Shown: positions 25,243 to 37,324 of the stretch, piece after piece
Layout: each line of letters begins with the position of its first letter
Position numbering within the stretch: the first letter of the stretch is position 1
Position numbers and translations under genes: made by a program
The notes under the pieces: model-generated
The model's database searches: none
Seen by the model: only the letters and a program-made list of their open reading frames with translations
Told to the model about the DNA's origin: nothing
Source of the DNA: Paenibacillus profundus
GTDB lineage: Bacteria; Bacillota; Bacilli; Paenibacillales; Paenibacillaceae
Length of the DNA stretch: 64,000 nucleotides
Assembly: GCF_021369635.1 (NCBI RefSeq)
Contig: NZ_JAJNBZ010000016.1
Coordinates: 110 to 64,109 of the forward strand
Reading direction: 5' to 3'

Positions 25243-27204
25243 ATGGTGAACAACCCGAAAGAACAGGAGCTAGAATCACGACGGCAAAAGACCCGGCTGG
25301 CTTCTACTAACGTCATTCGATTTGCTCCGGCCGCTGCAATGGGAGCTGGAGCATGGGCCTGGTGGGTAGCCGAAGGTAGTCTGCGTGTAGCGGTATCCCT
25401 CGTGCTGTTGGGGATGATTATCTATGTTGTCTACGTTGAGGTCATCATGAAGCGTTTCCGACATACAAGCCTCAGCCAAGCACTAACTGACCATACTTTG
25501 ACCGGTGCATCAGTAAATACAAGTTTGAAGCATGTATATAACCATGTCCCCGTTCCCATTCTGTTTCTTAGACGAGATGGATTTGTCATAGGCGCGAACA
25601 CATCGTTTTACGAAGAAACGCAATTTGACGATACTGCGCTGTCTGTTGGACAGTGGATAGATGAGCGCTATAAAGCAAAGCTTTCGAACGCATTATCCGA
25701 AGCGCTGGATGGCAGCGAGGTTCAATTGGAACTCCTCGGTTACCACAACCAAGGCTTCCCGCAGGATTGGATTGCCCATATCGCCCGTATGCCGGACTGT
25801 GTGTATCCGAATCCGTCATTAGACCACCCGCTGTTCTCGGTATGTCTGCAGGATGCCAGTCCGGACCGGCATATGGCAGAACGGATTCGGTATATGTCGT
25901 ATTATGACGACATGACGGGACTTCCGAATCGGCGCATGTTCATGCAGCGGTTGGAGGAAGCGTTGAATATGGCGGCAAACGCTTCTTTTACCATCGTGGT
26001 CATGTATATGGACCTCGACCGGTTTAAGCGAATTAACGATACGTTTGGAACCGATTTTGGAGATATGCTGCTTATGCAGTGCGCCGAACGGCTCCTTCGC
26101 TCCATGACGGATAACGATGTCGTTGCGCGTATGGAGGGCGATGAGTTCGCTTGTTTTCTTACATACATAGAATCGGAGCAAGAAATGCATGAACGGGTGC
26201 GTCAATGTTTGGCTGTGATGGAGGAGCCCTTCTATTTGAATGATATCCCAGTGCATGTCACGATGAGCATTGGGGTTACCATCATTGACAAATCACAGTA
26301 TCATGCGAAAGCCGGCATGGCGATAAAGCAGGCGGACTTAGCGTTGTCTCGCGTGAAAGAGCAAGGGAAGAACGGGTATTTGTTCTACACTTCGGAAATG
26401 AATGACCGTCCACTGGAACGAATTACGCTTGAGAATGACATGCGAATTGCGTTAACGAAGGAAGAATTCGAGTTATTCTATCAGCCTCAAGTGGACATGA
26501 ATTCTCAACAAATTGTCGGTGTGGAGGCTTTGGTGCGGTGGAATCATCCAGAGCGAGGCCTCATTTCACCAGGAGACTTCATCCCGCTGGCGGAAGAGAA
26601 CGGCTTTATCGTCGCATTGGGAACGTGGGTAATGGAAGAAGCGTGCCGGCAAAATATGAAATGGCAGAACATCGGACTTCCGCCCATCCCTGTATCCGTC
26701 AACTTGTCCGTAAGGCAATTCGAGATGAAGAACTTGGCGGAGACCGTACGGGATGTGTTAATCCGAACCGGACTTGAACCTCGCTATCTTGATCTGGAAA
26801 TTACGGAGAGCATGACATTGGATGTATCCAGAGCCTCTCATATATTGAAAAAGTTGAAGGATATGGGCGTCGCGATCAGCATTGACGATTTCGGAACGGG
26901 GTACAGTTCACTTCACTATTTGAAAAACTTCCCGATTCATCGCTTAAAGATTGATCGTTCCTTCGTTCGTGACTTGGAGCATGACCCGAATGATGCTGCA
27001 ATCGTATCTGCCATCATTGCTTTGGGCCATAATATGAACATGCAAGTGATCGCCGAGGGCGTAGAGACCGAAGATCAGCTTCTATTCTTGCAGAAGCATC
27101 GCTGCGATGAAATTCAAGGCTATTATTTCAGTCCTCCATTATCTTGTCAACGGTTTGAGGAACTGTTCCGACGTCATTGCAAGCAAGAAGTTACTCAAAT
27201 GTAG
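25243..27204 (+). CDS. PAS-GGDEF-EAL cyclic-di-GMP protein, membrane-anchored
   Basis: The 653-residue protein has two N-terminal membrane segments (about residues 25-45 and 50-72), a PAS-like sensor (about 95-210), a GGDEF domain (about 220-385) and an EAL domain (about 400-650). The cyclase motif reads EGDEF (in ARMEGDEFACF) rather than GGDEF, so diguanylate cyclase activity is uncertain. The phosphodiesterase motif is intact: EALVRW, NLSVRQF, ITESM, DDFGTGYSSL and KIDRSFV. The likely net activity is c-di-GMP hydrolysis, possibly modulated by the GGDEF domain as a GTP sensor. The ATG at 25243 is chosen for GGAAGGAAG upstream. A terminator follows. Confidence 0.92.
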   Translation: MVNNPKEQELESRRQKTRLASTNVIRFAPAAAMGAGAWAWWVAEGSLRVAVSLVLLGMIIYVVYVEVIMKRFRHTSLSQALTDHTLTGASVNTSLKHVYNHVPVPILFLRRDGFVIGANTSFYEETQFDDTALSVGQWIDERYKAKLSNALSEALDGSEVQLELLGYHNQGFPQDWIAHIARMPDCVYPNPSLDHPLFSVCLQDASPDRHMAERIRYMSYYDDMTGLPNRRMFMQRLEEALNMAANASFTIVVMYMDLDRFKRINDTFGTDFGDMLLMQCAERLLRSMTDNDVVARMEGDEFACFLTYIESEQEMHERVRQCLAVMEEPFYLNDIPVHVTMSIGVTIIDKSQYHAKAGMAIKQADLALSRVKEQGKNGYLFYTSEMNDRPLERITLENDMRIALTKEEFELFYQPQVDMNSQQIVGVEALVRWNHPERGLISPGDFIPLAEENGFIVALGTWVMEEACRQNMKWQNIGLPPIPVSVNLSVRQFEMKNLAETVRDVLIRTGLEPRYLDLEITESMTLDVSRASHILKKLKDMGVAISIDDFGTGYSSLHYLKNFPIHRLKIDRSFVRDLEHDPNDAAIVSAIIALGHNMNMQVIAEGVETEDQLLFLQKHRCDEIQGYYFSPPLSCQRFEELFRRHCKQEVTQM

Positions 27205-27216
27205 AGAAAAACAAAG

Positions 27217-27262
27217 ACAGCCACATCGTTAGTCGGGAGACTTTCTGTGTGGCTGTTTGATT
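27217..27262 (+). terminator. terminator between convergent genes
   Basis: ACAGCCACA (27217-27225) pairs with TGTGGCTGT (27248-27256) across a loop of about 22 bases, followed by TTGATTTTC. Confidence 0.65.
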
Positions 27263-27265
27263 TTC

Positions 27266-27970
27266 TCATAATTGCTGATTCATTTCTTCTATCTCGGACA
27301 AGTGGTAGGCGTATACTTGCTTCTGGTCGACATGATATACGTTTAACAATTGATTCGTGGCATCATAGTTGAGGAAGCGGCAAGGAAGACTGATCCTAAT
27401 CCCCTTCCCTTTGTTGACGGATAATCGTACTAAGCAGTTCTGTTCAATATTTTGCTTGATTGTGCGCTCTATTTGAGTGAGCCGTTCTGTGTAAGTATCG
27501 GTTGTCGATTGTGCCGGAGCAGCAACTGCCGGCGGTCGCTCAGCCTCATGCTGCATATTCCTCTTGTTACCAACGTTACCCTTATCTATAGGCAAGTTCC
27601 CTATCTGCTCGGGATTCGCACCAGCTCGAACAGTTGAAGCGTTAGACGCCATTTGTGGAGCGTGGCTCTTCGCACGAGAAGGGGCGGAGCTTTGATTGGC
27701 GATTCGCATTGCTGTTAGCTTGCCGAACGGGGTCGTATTCATTTTTTGCTGTTGCATCGTTTCCATCATTTCTAGTAAAGAACCGAGTTCGATTCCTGAT
27801 TGCACCCGAAGGTCTAATATTTCAGGATGCGTTTGCAGCAAGTGTAACAGTTGTTCTAGCGCAGCCACGTTGGATTCGCCTTGAATCATGATATCGACAT
27901 TGAACTTATAGACGGACTGTTTCGCTGTAATTGGATAAAGCATATTGTGTAATTCCTCCAACCTGGACAT
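27266..27970 (-). CDS. hypothetical protein, 234 residues, two-domain
   Basis: I do not recognise this protein. Residues 1-80 are a helical/beta segment (KFNVDIMIQGESNVAALEQLLHLLQTHP). Residues about 80-165 are low-complexity linker rich in Ala, Asn, Ser and Gln. The last 65 residues (NCLVRLSVNKGKGIRISLPC through YAYHLSEIEEM) form a compact beta-rich domain, reminiscent of the small barrel at the ends of WYL-type regulators. No helix-turn-helix is evident. It is convergent with the GGDEF/EAL gene. Codon use matches the neighbours. It is probably a lineage-specific protein of Paenibacillus-like genomes. Confidence 0.6.
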   Translation of the reverse strand: MSRLEELHNMLYPITAKQSVYKFNVDIMIQGESNVAALEQLLHLLQTHPEILDLRVQSGIELGSLLEMMETMQQQKMNTTPFGKLTAMRIANQSSAPSRAKSHAPQMASNASTVRAGANPEQIGNLPIDKGNVGNKRNMQHEAERPPAVAAPAQSTTDTYTERLTQIERTIKQNIEQNCLVRLSVNKGKGIRISLPCRFLNYDATNQLLNVYHVDQKQVYAYHLSEIEEMNQQL

Positions 27971-28084
27971 TTTGCCTAGATGAGACCATTATAATACGGG
28001 ACAAAAAAAGAATTATAGTCCTAAAGTACCAAAATGAATAAAAAATGCCCATATGAGGCAAAAAGATTGCTCCTGCATAACATA

Positions 28085-28170
28085 TAGTGCGTGTTCAAAA
28101 AGGTCCCTTTTCAGCGCCGAATAGCTTCTTGGGATACTTCGTGATCAAAAAGAGGACTTTTTGAACAACC
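28085..28170 (+). repeat. dispersed hairpin repeat, 86-bp copy B
   Basis: It begins TAGTGCGTGTTCAAAAAGG and ends GACTTTTTGAACAACC, with an internal section containing GCCGAATAGCTTCT and GTGATCAAAA that recurs in copy C. It ends 36 bases before the yunC start. Confidence 0.85.
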
Positions 28171-28206
28171 ATTTTATTATCTTTTAACGCAGAAGGAGGT
28201 AGTTCA

Positions 28207-28509
28207 TTGATACGATTACTGCCGATGACGATTGAGGGCCATACCGTTCTCGGAGTAGAAGTGGAACTCCCGAAGACAACCTTGTTAGCGATAACGACAA
28301 GCAAAGGCTACATTATGTGTGGAGCGCTTGATGTAGGTTTATTGAATGCGAAGCTGAAAGATCGCGGCATTATTGCCGGTCGCGCTGTCGGGGTTCGCAC
28401 GTTGGAGCAATTGCTGGATGCCCCGCTTGAATCGGTAACGCATGAAGCTGAAGGACTAGGTATCCTTCCTGGAATGAGAGGCAATGATGCTTTGCTGCGC
28501 ATGATCTGA
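28207..28509 (+). CDS. yunC: YunC family protein (DUF1805)
   Basis: The 100-residue protein matches DUF1805/YunC: GHTVLGVEVELPKTTLLAITTSKGYIMCGALDV followed by an ERGIIAGRAVGV-like stretch (here DRGIIAGRAVGVRTLEQLL) and a C-terminal APLE...EA.GI..GM pattern. Its role is unknown even in B. subtilis, where a structure exists. The TTG start at 28207 is supported by AAGGAGGT six bases upstream; no in-frame ATG precedes it. The repeat copy B lies immediately upstream. It is convergent with mtnK. Confidence 0.88.
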   Translation: MIRLLPMTIEGHTVLGVEVELPKTTLLAITTSKGYIMCGALDVGLLNAKLKDRGIIAGRAVGVRTLEQLLDAPLESVTHEAEGLGILPGMRGNDALLRMI

Positions 28510-28679
28510 CATGAACGGATGCTCGCGTCGGTGAATGGATCAGAACCGCGAGGCAGGCAGAACGTTCCATTTAGGGATGGGATGTCCCACCTTCGCCTTA
28601 TGTAGGAATGAACGCTTATTTGTTCATGCCCATTACCGACTCGAGCTGACGCAAAGCATTTGGATTGTGCAGTAGTACA

Positions 28680-29930
28680 TTATGCTTGAACCCCTGCAAT
28701 ACCATGTTCACAAGCCGTGATTACTTCATCGATCGACTGAATGCGGCGATTCATGTTCACCAGACTTTTTCCAATAAAGAGGGCTGTGCGCTGCGCGCGT
28801 TCTCTGACATGCAGATCCGATATGCTGTCGATATCGGCAACATGAGCGAGCCCGACGATGCGGCGAATCATTTTGCACCCTGCATAGCCAACTGAATCTT
28901 GAAGCACCCGAGTTAGATAAGTGTCTTGATACCCGTCAGTCTGTGCCATGCGGTCTACGACATGATTGTCCCATAACGACCGGAATCGTGACTCGAATTG
29001 ATTCCAGATATCCCGCACCATCTGCAGTAAGTAAGCTCGATATTGTCGGCGCGTCTCTTCATCGGCACTCCAATGTTCCTGAGAAATCGTATTCAAGATC
29101 AGATTGGCGATGATGGCGCCGATATCGAAGCCCATAGGTCCGTAATACGCAAACTCCGGATCAATGACTTTGGTGGACTCCGGTGTAATAAAAATACTGC
29201 CCGTATGTAAATCCCCGTGCAGCAGCGCTTGAGCCTGGGTGAGGAACTTCTCGCGCAGCAGCATCACTTCGAACTGCAGGCCGCAATCCTGCGACAGCTT
29301 CTTCAACTCGTCTTCAATCGCTGCATCACAGTTATTGTTCGGCGAAGCGGTGTATGGATCATCAAAGATGAGATCTTCCGTAATCTTGCACAACTCCGGA
29401 TTGATAAAGCGTTCCACATTCCGTTTCTTATCCTGCTGGTTAAGGCCGAGATCGGAGCTGAAGAACAGCGTCTTTGCCAAAAATTCAGCAATATGTTCAG
29501 CAAAGAGAGGATAAAGATTACGCTGCATCAATCCCGCGCGCATAATCGTATAATCGCTTAAATCCTCCATAACCGTCAAAGCCAAGTCAGGGTTGTACAA
29601 ATATACTTTCGGCACCAGATGAGGCACAAGTTGCCCTTGGGCGATAAGCGCTTGGCTTTCGATACGTGCACGATCTAACGTTAATGGCCATGACTCTCCC
29701 ACCACTTTTGCATAAGGGAGCGCTTGCTTGATAATAATACGTCGTGGAGACAGAGCCGAATCCGTCGTGTCTTTGCTTATTTCATAAACACGAAATACTA
29801 AATTTAAATTGCCGTCTCCGATTTCTTCACATCGCAGGGAGGCAGTGGGGGAAAAGACACCTTCAATATTGCGTGCCAGTTGAACGGCATCTTCTATACA
29901 CAATGGACGGTAAACTGTGGATTTCGTCAT
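28680..29930 (-). CDS. mtnK: S-methyl-5-thioribose kinase
   Basis: The 416-residue protein matches MtnK, the ATP-dependent kinase that phosphorylates methylthioribose in the methionine salvage pathway. The conserved phosphotransferase segment LLHGDLHTGSIF (about residues 240-251; HGD with catalytic Asp) and the metal-binding VIDPEFAYYGPMGFDIG (about 260-276) are intact, and the N-terminal EIGDGNLNLVFRV nucleotide-binding loop is typical. The start at ATG 29930 is favoured because GGGAGGTG lies 10 bases upstream; a TTG at 29939 would be too close. No S-box (SAM) riboswitch is visible in 29931-30236 and mtnA is not adjacent, both of which are usual companions in Bacillus. Confidence 0.93.
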   Translation of the reverse strand: MTKSTVYRPLCIEDAVQLARNIEGVFSPTASLRCEEIGDGNLNLVFRVYEISKDTTDSALSPRRIIIKQALPYAKVVGESWPLTLDRARIESQALIAQGQLVPHLVPKVYLYNPDLALTVMEDLSDYTIMRAGLMQRNLYPLFAEHIAEFLAKTLFFSSDLGLNQQDKKRNVERFINPELCKITEDLIFDDPYTASPNNNCDAAIEDELKKLSQDCGLQFEVMLLREKFLTQAQALLHGDLHTGSIFITPESTKVIDPEFAYYGPMGFDIGAIIANLILNTISQEHWSADEETRRQYRAYLLQMVRDIWNQFESRFRSLWDNHVVDRMAQTDGYQDTYLTRVLQDSVGYAGCKMIRRIVGLAHVADIDSISDLHVRERAQRTALFIGKSLVNMNRRIQSIDEVITACEHGIAGVQA

Positions 29931-30163
29931 AGTGGACAAGCACCTCCCGAGTTACAATATTCCTGAACTGTGAACAATCCTGTTCCATGTCGAGACTGTT
30001 TCGAATTAGTATATAAGATTTTTTTGCCTATTGAAACACTAATTTTTAAGGAATTTCTTAATGAACGTACTGATTCATAAATGGTACAAAACGGGTACAT
30101 AATCAGTAGCAAGGCAAGTGAGGATAATGGTAAAAATTACAAACTTAAAGAGCTTAATAAAGT

Positions 30164-30206
30164 CTTGTTAAAAACTAATTCTTATATTAGAATAATTATT
30201 AACAAG
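30164..30206 (+). promoter_or_regulatory. extended palindrome in the promoter region of the Dps-like gene
   Basis: CTTGTTAA (30164-30171) and TTAACAAG (30199-30206) are perfect arms. Inside them ATTCT (30178-30182) and AGAAT (30189-30193) form a second inverted repeat, all with nearly the same centre. A TATATT -10-like box lies between. This could be a PerR/Fur-type operator, since dps-like genes are commonly PerR-controlled, but the match to the PerR consensus is poor. The remainder of 29931-30163 shows only AT-rich DNA. Confidence 0.45.
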
Positions 30207-30236
30207 GAATAATTAAATTCTAGGAGGAATAATACA

Positions 30237-30725
30237 ATGGCCAACCAACAAAATGCGCAACTCCAAACACTTTTGAATCAACAAGTAGCGAACTTAAATG
30301 TAATGTATGTGAAACTTCATAATTATCACTGGTTTGTAAAAGGACACTTGTTCTTCAACTTGCATGAGAAATTCGAAGAATTATATAACGAAATTACAGA
30401 GAAGATGGATGAAGTGGCAGAACGCCTGCTTACAATCGGCGGGAAACCATATGCGACGTTGAAAGAGTACTCGCAGCATACAACCATTCAAGAAGGAGTC
30501 GGAAACGAAACATCCGAAGATATGGTGAAGCAATTGATTAAAGATTTTAACCAATTGATCAAGGAGTTCGGAGAAGCTCAGGAAGAAGCGCAAAAAGTGG
30601 GCGACGAAGTGTCGAACGACTTGTTCATCGGCATGCAAGGCGACTTGGCAAAGCACGTATGGATGCTGAGCGCATACATTGGAGAAGAATCCAAAGCTGC
30701 TCATCTTAAAGCGGTTCAGAACTAA
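30237..30725 (+). CDS. Dps-family ferritin-like protein
   Basis: The 162-residue four-helix protein is of the Dps/MrgA type, which forms dodecamers, oxidises Fe(II) with peroxide, stores iron and may protect DNA. The ferroxidase-site signature is visible: LHNYHWFVKGHLFFNLHEKFEELYNE (His, His, Asp/Glu ligands at the dimer interface, about residues 22-48) and a Glu/Asp-rich second helix EKMDEVAERLLTIGG. The length matches the Bacillus proteins. A good RBS (AGGAGG) precedes the ATG. It has its own terminator and stands just upstream of the suf operon, both fitting an iron and oxidative-stress theme. Confidence 0.93.
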   Translation: MANQQNAQLQTLLNQQVANLNVMYVKLHNYHWFVKGHLFFNLHEKFEELYNEITEKMDEVAERLLTIGGKPYATLKEYSQHTTIQEGVGNETSEDMVKQLIKDFNQLIKEFGEAQEEAQKVGDEVSNDLFIGMQGDLAKHVWMLSAYIGEESKAAHLKAVQN

Positions 30726-30786
30726 TTGCGAATCACGTTACAACCGAATTTGAATTACAGCTTGTCCAATGAACTGTATTACATCG

Positions 30787-30814
30787 AGCGCATCCTGCAG
30801 AGGGTGCGCTTTTT
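30787..30814 (+). terminator. terminator of the Dps-like gene
   Basis: AGCGCATCC/GGGTGCGCT with a 6-base loop, followed by TTTTG. Confidence 0.75.
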
Positions 30815-30946
30815 GATAGGATATGAGCTGAAAATAGGAAACAAACAAAAGATTATCGATGAAAAATAAGAAGGGAAAAGGGGGATGGGGCAAGGCTTGT
30901 CCGGGGTGTTGGTTGATTTATACAAATCATTGTTTTAAAATTAAGA

Positions 30947-30983
30947 TTGAGAATCAATGATAATCAATTTATAATGATTATAA
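30947..30983 (+). promoter_or_regulatory. suf operon promoter overlapped by Fur-like and PerR-like boxes
   Basis: Promoter elements TTGAGA (30947-30952) and TATAAT (30970-30975) are separated by exactly 17 bp. The -35 lies inside a 21-bp imperfect palindrome (30947-30967, TTGA...TCAA, 16 of 20 positions symmetric) resembling a Fur box. The -10 lies inside a perfect 7-1-7 palindrome TTATAAT-G-ATTATAA (30969-30983), which equals the PerR box consensus. This predicts repression by metal-loaded Fur/PerR and induction under iron limitation or peroxide. Binding is inferred from consensus only. Confidence 0.65.
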
Positions 30984-31084
30984 GATAATATTTTTTATAG
31001 AGAAAAGATTCATCTCCCGCGATCAATCTTTCTTTACAGTATACATGTTCTTCACAAATCCATCAATCTGGAGGTAACACACAC

Positions 31085-31867
31085 ATGGCAACTCAATTCG
31101 TCATTAATGGTTTGAAAGCAACCATTGAAGGTAAAGAAATTTTAAAAGGTATCGACCTGGAAATGAAAGGCGGCGAAATTCACGCCATCATGGGTCCGAA
31201 CGGTACAGGTAAGAGTACGCTCGCTTCGGCGCTTATGGGCCATCCCAAATATGAAGTAACAGAAGGCAATGTGACGATTAACGGCGAGGATCTGCTTGAA
31301 ATGGAAGTGGATGAGCGCGCGCGTGCGGGACTGTTCCTTGCTATGCAGTATCCAAGCGAAATTGCCGGCGTAACGAATTCCGACTTCATGCGCAGTGCTA
31401 TTAACGCCCGCCGCGGCGAAGGCAACGAAATCTCGCTTATCAAGTTCATTCGCCAAATGGAAGGCAAAATGAAAGAACTCGAAATGAATGAAGAATTCGC
31501 CCATCGCTATTTGAACGAAGGCTTCTCCGGCGGGGAGAAAAAGCGTAATGAAATTTTGCAAATGATGATGCTGGATCCGAAGATCGTCGTCTTGGACGAA
31601 ATCGACTCCGGTCTTGACATCGACGCGCTAAGAATTGTAGCGAACGGTGTTAACGCAATGCGCAGCGAAGACCGCGGCTTCCTCATTATCACTCACTATC
31701 AGCGGTTGTTGAACTACGTCAAGCCAGACTTCGTTCACGTTATGATGCAAGGACGTATCGTGAAATCCGGTGGTCCTGAGCTCGCAGAGCGTCTGGAAGC
31801 AGAAGGATACGATTGGGTCAAGGAAGAACTGGGCATTACCGATGAGACGGTAGGAAAAGACGCTTAA
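31085..31867 (+). CDS. sufC: Fe-S cluster assembly ATPase SufC
   Basis: The 260-residue ABC-type ATPase of the SufBCD scaffold has Walker A GPNGTGKST (about 37-45), the SufC-typical signature FSGGEKKRNEILQ (about 149-161), Walker B VVLDEIDSGLD and H-loop His in ITHYQRLL. It is a soluble cytoplasmic protein that powers conformational change of SufB-SufD during cluster assembly. RBS GGAGGTAA precedes the ATG. It is the first gene of sufCDSUB, 101 bases downstream of the predicted Fur/PerR-controlled promoter. Confidence 0.97.
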   Translation: MATQFVINGLKATIEGKEILKGIDLEMKGGEIHAIMGPNGTGKSTLASALMGHPKYEVTEGNVTINGEDLLEMEVDERARAGLFLAMQYPSEIAGVTNSDFMRSAINARRGEGNEISLIKFIRQMEGKMKELEMNEEFAHRYLNEGFSGGEKKRNEILQMMMLDPKIVVLDEIDSGLDIDALRIVANGVNAMRSEDRGFLIITHYQRLLNYVKPDFVHVMMQGRIVKSGGPELAERLEAEGYDWVKEELGITDETVGKDA

Positions 31868-31908
31868 AAATCAGCAATCGACAGATAGACAGGAGGAGCG
31901 ATAGACCG

Positions 31909-34854
<2,946 letters not shown>

Positions 34855-34900
34855 CTCGGCTTAGCAAGTGCGGGAAACCGTACGGAGGAGGTTTATTATT

Positions 34901-36298
34901 ATGGCGAAGAAAATGCCTGAAATGGAAGAGTATAAATATGGCTTTCGCGACAACCACCAAGCGGTCTTCCAATCCGGTAAGGGCCTGACACCGGAAATCG
35001 TCAAAGAGATTTCCGGCATCAAGGAAGAGAACGACTGGATGCTTGATTTCCGCATGAAGTCGCTGGAGCAGTTCAACAAGATGGCAATGCCGCGTTGGGG
35101 TGGCGACTTGGATGAATTGGACTTCAACGATATCCAATACTATGTCCGTCCTTCCGAGAAACAAGGGAAGACATGGGAAGAAGTTCCGGCTGAAATTAAG
35201 GAAACGTTCGACAAGCTCGGCATTCCGGAAGCGGAACAGAAATTTTTGGCCGGGGTTTCGGCACAGTATGAGTCCGAAGTCGTCTACCACAGCATGCAGA
35301 AAGAGCTCGAAGATCAAGGTGTTATTTTTATGGATACCGATTCTGCGCTGCGTGAGCACCCAGAGCTGTTCCGTGAATATTTCGGCACGGTTGTTCCTCC
35401 GGCAGATAACAAGTTCGCCGCGTTGAATAGTGCCGTATGGTCTGGTGGCAGCTTCATTTACGTACCGAAGGGTGTCAAATGCGAAATTCCGCTGCAAGCG
35501 TACTTCCGCATTAACTCGGAGAACATGGGACAGTTCGAGCGGACGCTTATCATCGCCGATGAGGACAGCTTCGTACATTATGTCGAGGGCTGTACGGCTC
35601 CGATCTACAGCACGAACTCGCTGCATAGCGCAGTCGTTGAAATCATCGTGAAGAAGAACGCACGCGTTCGCTATACGACGATTCAGAACTGGGCGCCGAA
35701 CATCTACAACCTGGTAACGAAGCGTGCGGTCTGCGAAGAGAACGCGAACATGGAATGGGTAGACGGCAACATCGGCTCTAAGCTGACGATGAAGTACCCT
35801 GCCGTCATCTTGAAAGGACGCGGAGCCAAAGGTTCCGTATTGTCCATCGCTGTTGCAGGCAAAGGACAACACCAAGATGCAGGTGCGAAGATGATTCACT
35901 TAGCTCCGGATACGACATCGACCATCATCTCGAAGTCTATTTCCAAGCATGGCGGAAAGGTAACGTACCGTGGTCTTGCATCGTTCGGCCGCGACTCCGA
36001 CGGAGCGAAGTCGAACGTCAAGTGCGATACGCTCATCTTGGATAACGAGTCGACATCGGATACGATCCCGTACAACGAGATCCGCAACGACAACATTCAG
36101 TTGGAGCATGAGGCGACGGTATCGAAAGTGTCCGAAGATCAATTATTCTATCTGATGAGCCGTGGACTGACCGAAGACGAAGCGACGCAAATGATCGTCA
36201 TGGGCTTTATTGAACCGTTTACGAAAGAACTGCCAATGGAATATGCGGTTGAAATGAACCGACTCATTAAATTTGAAATGGAAGGTTCCATTGGATAA
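34901..36298 (+). CDS. sufB: Fe-S cluster assembly protein SufB
   Basis: The 465-residue scaffold subunit begins with the very conserved [20 protein letters not shown] and contains [34 protein letters not shown] with its conserved Cys, and [23 protein letters not shown] near the SufBD interface. It is the site of nascent Fe-S cluster assembly with SufC and SufD. The ATG at 34901 is preferred because GGAGGAGG lies 9-16 bases upstream and the family begins here; an ATG at 34868 is 11 codons earlier. It is the last gene of the operon, followed by a strong terminator. Confidence 0.97.
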   Translation: MAKKMPEMEEYKYGFRDNHQAVFQSGKGLTPEIVKEISGIKEENDWMLDFRMKSLEQFNKMAMPRWGGDLDELDFNDIQYYVRPSEKQGKTWEEVPAEIKETFDKLGIPEAEQKFLAGVSAQYESEVVYHSMQKELEDQGVIFMDTDSALREHPELFREYFGTVVPPADNKFAALNSAVWSGGSFIYVPKGVKCEIPLQAYFRINSENMGQFERTLIIADEDSFVHYVEGCTAPIYSTNSLHSAVVEIIVKKNARVRYTTIQNWAPNIYNLVTKRAVCEENANMEWVDGNIGSKLTMKYPAVILKGRGAKGSVLSIAVAGKGQHQDAGAKMIHLAPDTTSTIISKSISKHGGKVTYRGLASFGRDSDGAKSNVKCDTLILDNESTSDTIPYNEIRNDNIQLEHEATVSKVSEDQLFYLMSRGLTEDEATQMIVMGFIEPFTKELPMEYAVEMNRLIKFEMEGSIG

Positions 36299-36311
36299 TA
36301 CGATATACATG

Positions 36312-36350
36312 ATAACGCCTTGTTCCCTTTGGGGAGCAAGGCGTTATTTG
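36312..36350 (+). terminator. terminator of the suf operon
   Basis: ATAACGCCTTG...CAAGGCGTTAT stem, extended by CCC/GGG near the loop, followed by TTGATC. Strong stem, poor U tract. Confidence 0.75.
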
Positions 36351-36475
36351 ATCGAGCCGCATGAAGCGAATGGCACTTCTCCTACAGGGTCATACTAAGG
36401 GGAATATGTGAACGGAATGCAGAAGTTAGTTCATATATGCATTCACCTAATTTATGCACGGATGGAGGAGAGGTT

Positions 36476-37309
36476 ATGAATCGTTCACCTCTGCACGGGA
36501 AGAGCAAGCGCTGGCACTGGCAGCGTACTCTATATTTGACCGCGGTCATGCTGCTCATTTTTTCGTTTATGGCATGGCCTGTGAATGCGTGGATGGAGAG
36601 TCCATCTGAGCTTCACGCGATAGCAAAGCTGCAGGAGCCGGCTCGTAAAGATCGTTCGTACTATGAGCAAAGAGGAGATATCGTATGGGAAGTGCCTTCA
36701 GCTGGCAAGCGAATCGCTCTTACCTTCGATGATGGACCTGATCCGAAAAACACGCCGAAAATATTGGAATTGTTGAAGCAATATGATGCCAAGGCGACGT
36801 TTTTTCTTGTAGGATGGCGTGTACAAAAGCATACGCAATTAGTAAAGCGAACCGTGTCCGAGGGACATGAAATTGGCAACCATTCCTACCATCACAAATA
36901 TCTTCGTCGCGGCACGTCATTGGCAGTAATAAAAGACGAAATAATGCGGGCGCATCGTGTCATTGAGGAAGTGACCGGGATTGCACCTCGATTGTACAGA
37001 CCACCAGGCGGATACTACAATGAAAATCTGGTGAAGGTTGCTCATGCTAACGACTATCGCATTGTGTTATGGTCATGGCATCAGGATACGAAGGATTGGA
37101 GTTCACCCGGCGTACAGAGGATTGTGAACAAGGTGTTGGATCATGCAAGAAACGGCGATATTGTGCTTATGCATGATTTTAACGATAGGAGCTCCCAGAC
37201 GGTCGAAGCGCTGAAAGTGATTTTGCCGGAATTGAAGAAACGTGGATATTCCTTCGTTACCGTCTCGGAGCTCATGACACATCGCGTTAAGGCGCACACG
37301 AATCGCTAG
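36476..37309 (+). CDS. membrane-anchored polysaccharide deacetylase (NodB domain)
   Basis: The 277-residue protein has an N-terminal membrane anchor or signal (about residues 17-38) and a NodB deacetylase domain (about 78-265). Metal and catalytic motifs are intact: TFDDGPD (83-89), HEIGNHSYHH with H136 and H140, RPPGGYYNEN, LWSWHQDTKDW and LMHDF. Such enzymes deacetylate peptidoglycan N-acetylglucosamine or muramic acid, or chitin-like polymers, outside the membrane. The PdaA-type sporulation class is a possibility that cannot be settled by eye. The ATG at 36476 has GGAGGAGAGG upstream. It is convergent with an HD-GYP gene 15 bases away. Confidence 0.9.
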   Translation: MNRSPLHGKSKRWHWQRTLYLTAVMLLIFSFMAWPVNAWMESPSELHAIAKLQEPARKDRSYYEQRGDIVWEVPSAGKRIALTFDDGPDPKNTPKILELLKQYDAKATFFLVGWRVQKHTQLVKRTVSEGHEIGNHSYHHKYLRRGTSLAVIKDEIMRAHRVIEEVTGIAPRLYRPPGGYYNENLVKVAHANDYRIVLWSWHQDTKDWSSPGVQRIVNKVLDHARNGDIVLMHDFNDRSSQTVEALKVILPELKKRGYSFVTVSELMTHRVKAHTNR

Positions 37310-37324
37310 CACTGTAAGGCGTAC

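Noticed and set aside
30178-30193. PerR box before the Dps-like gene
   Set aside because: The best 15-bp alignment matches only about 9 of 14 positions, much poorer than the suf promoter site.
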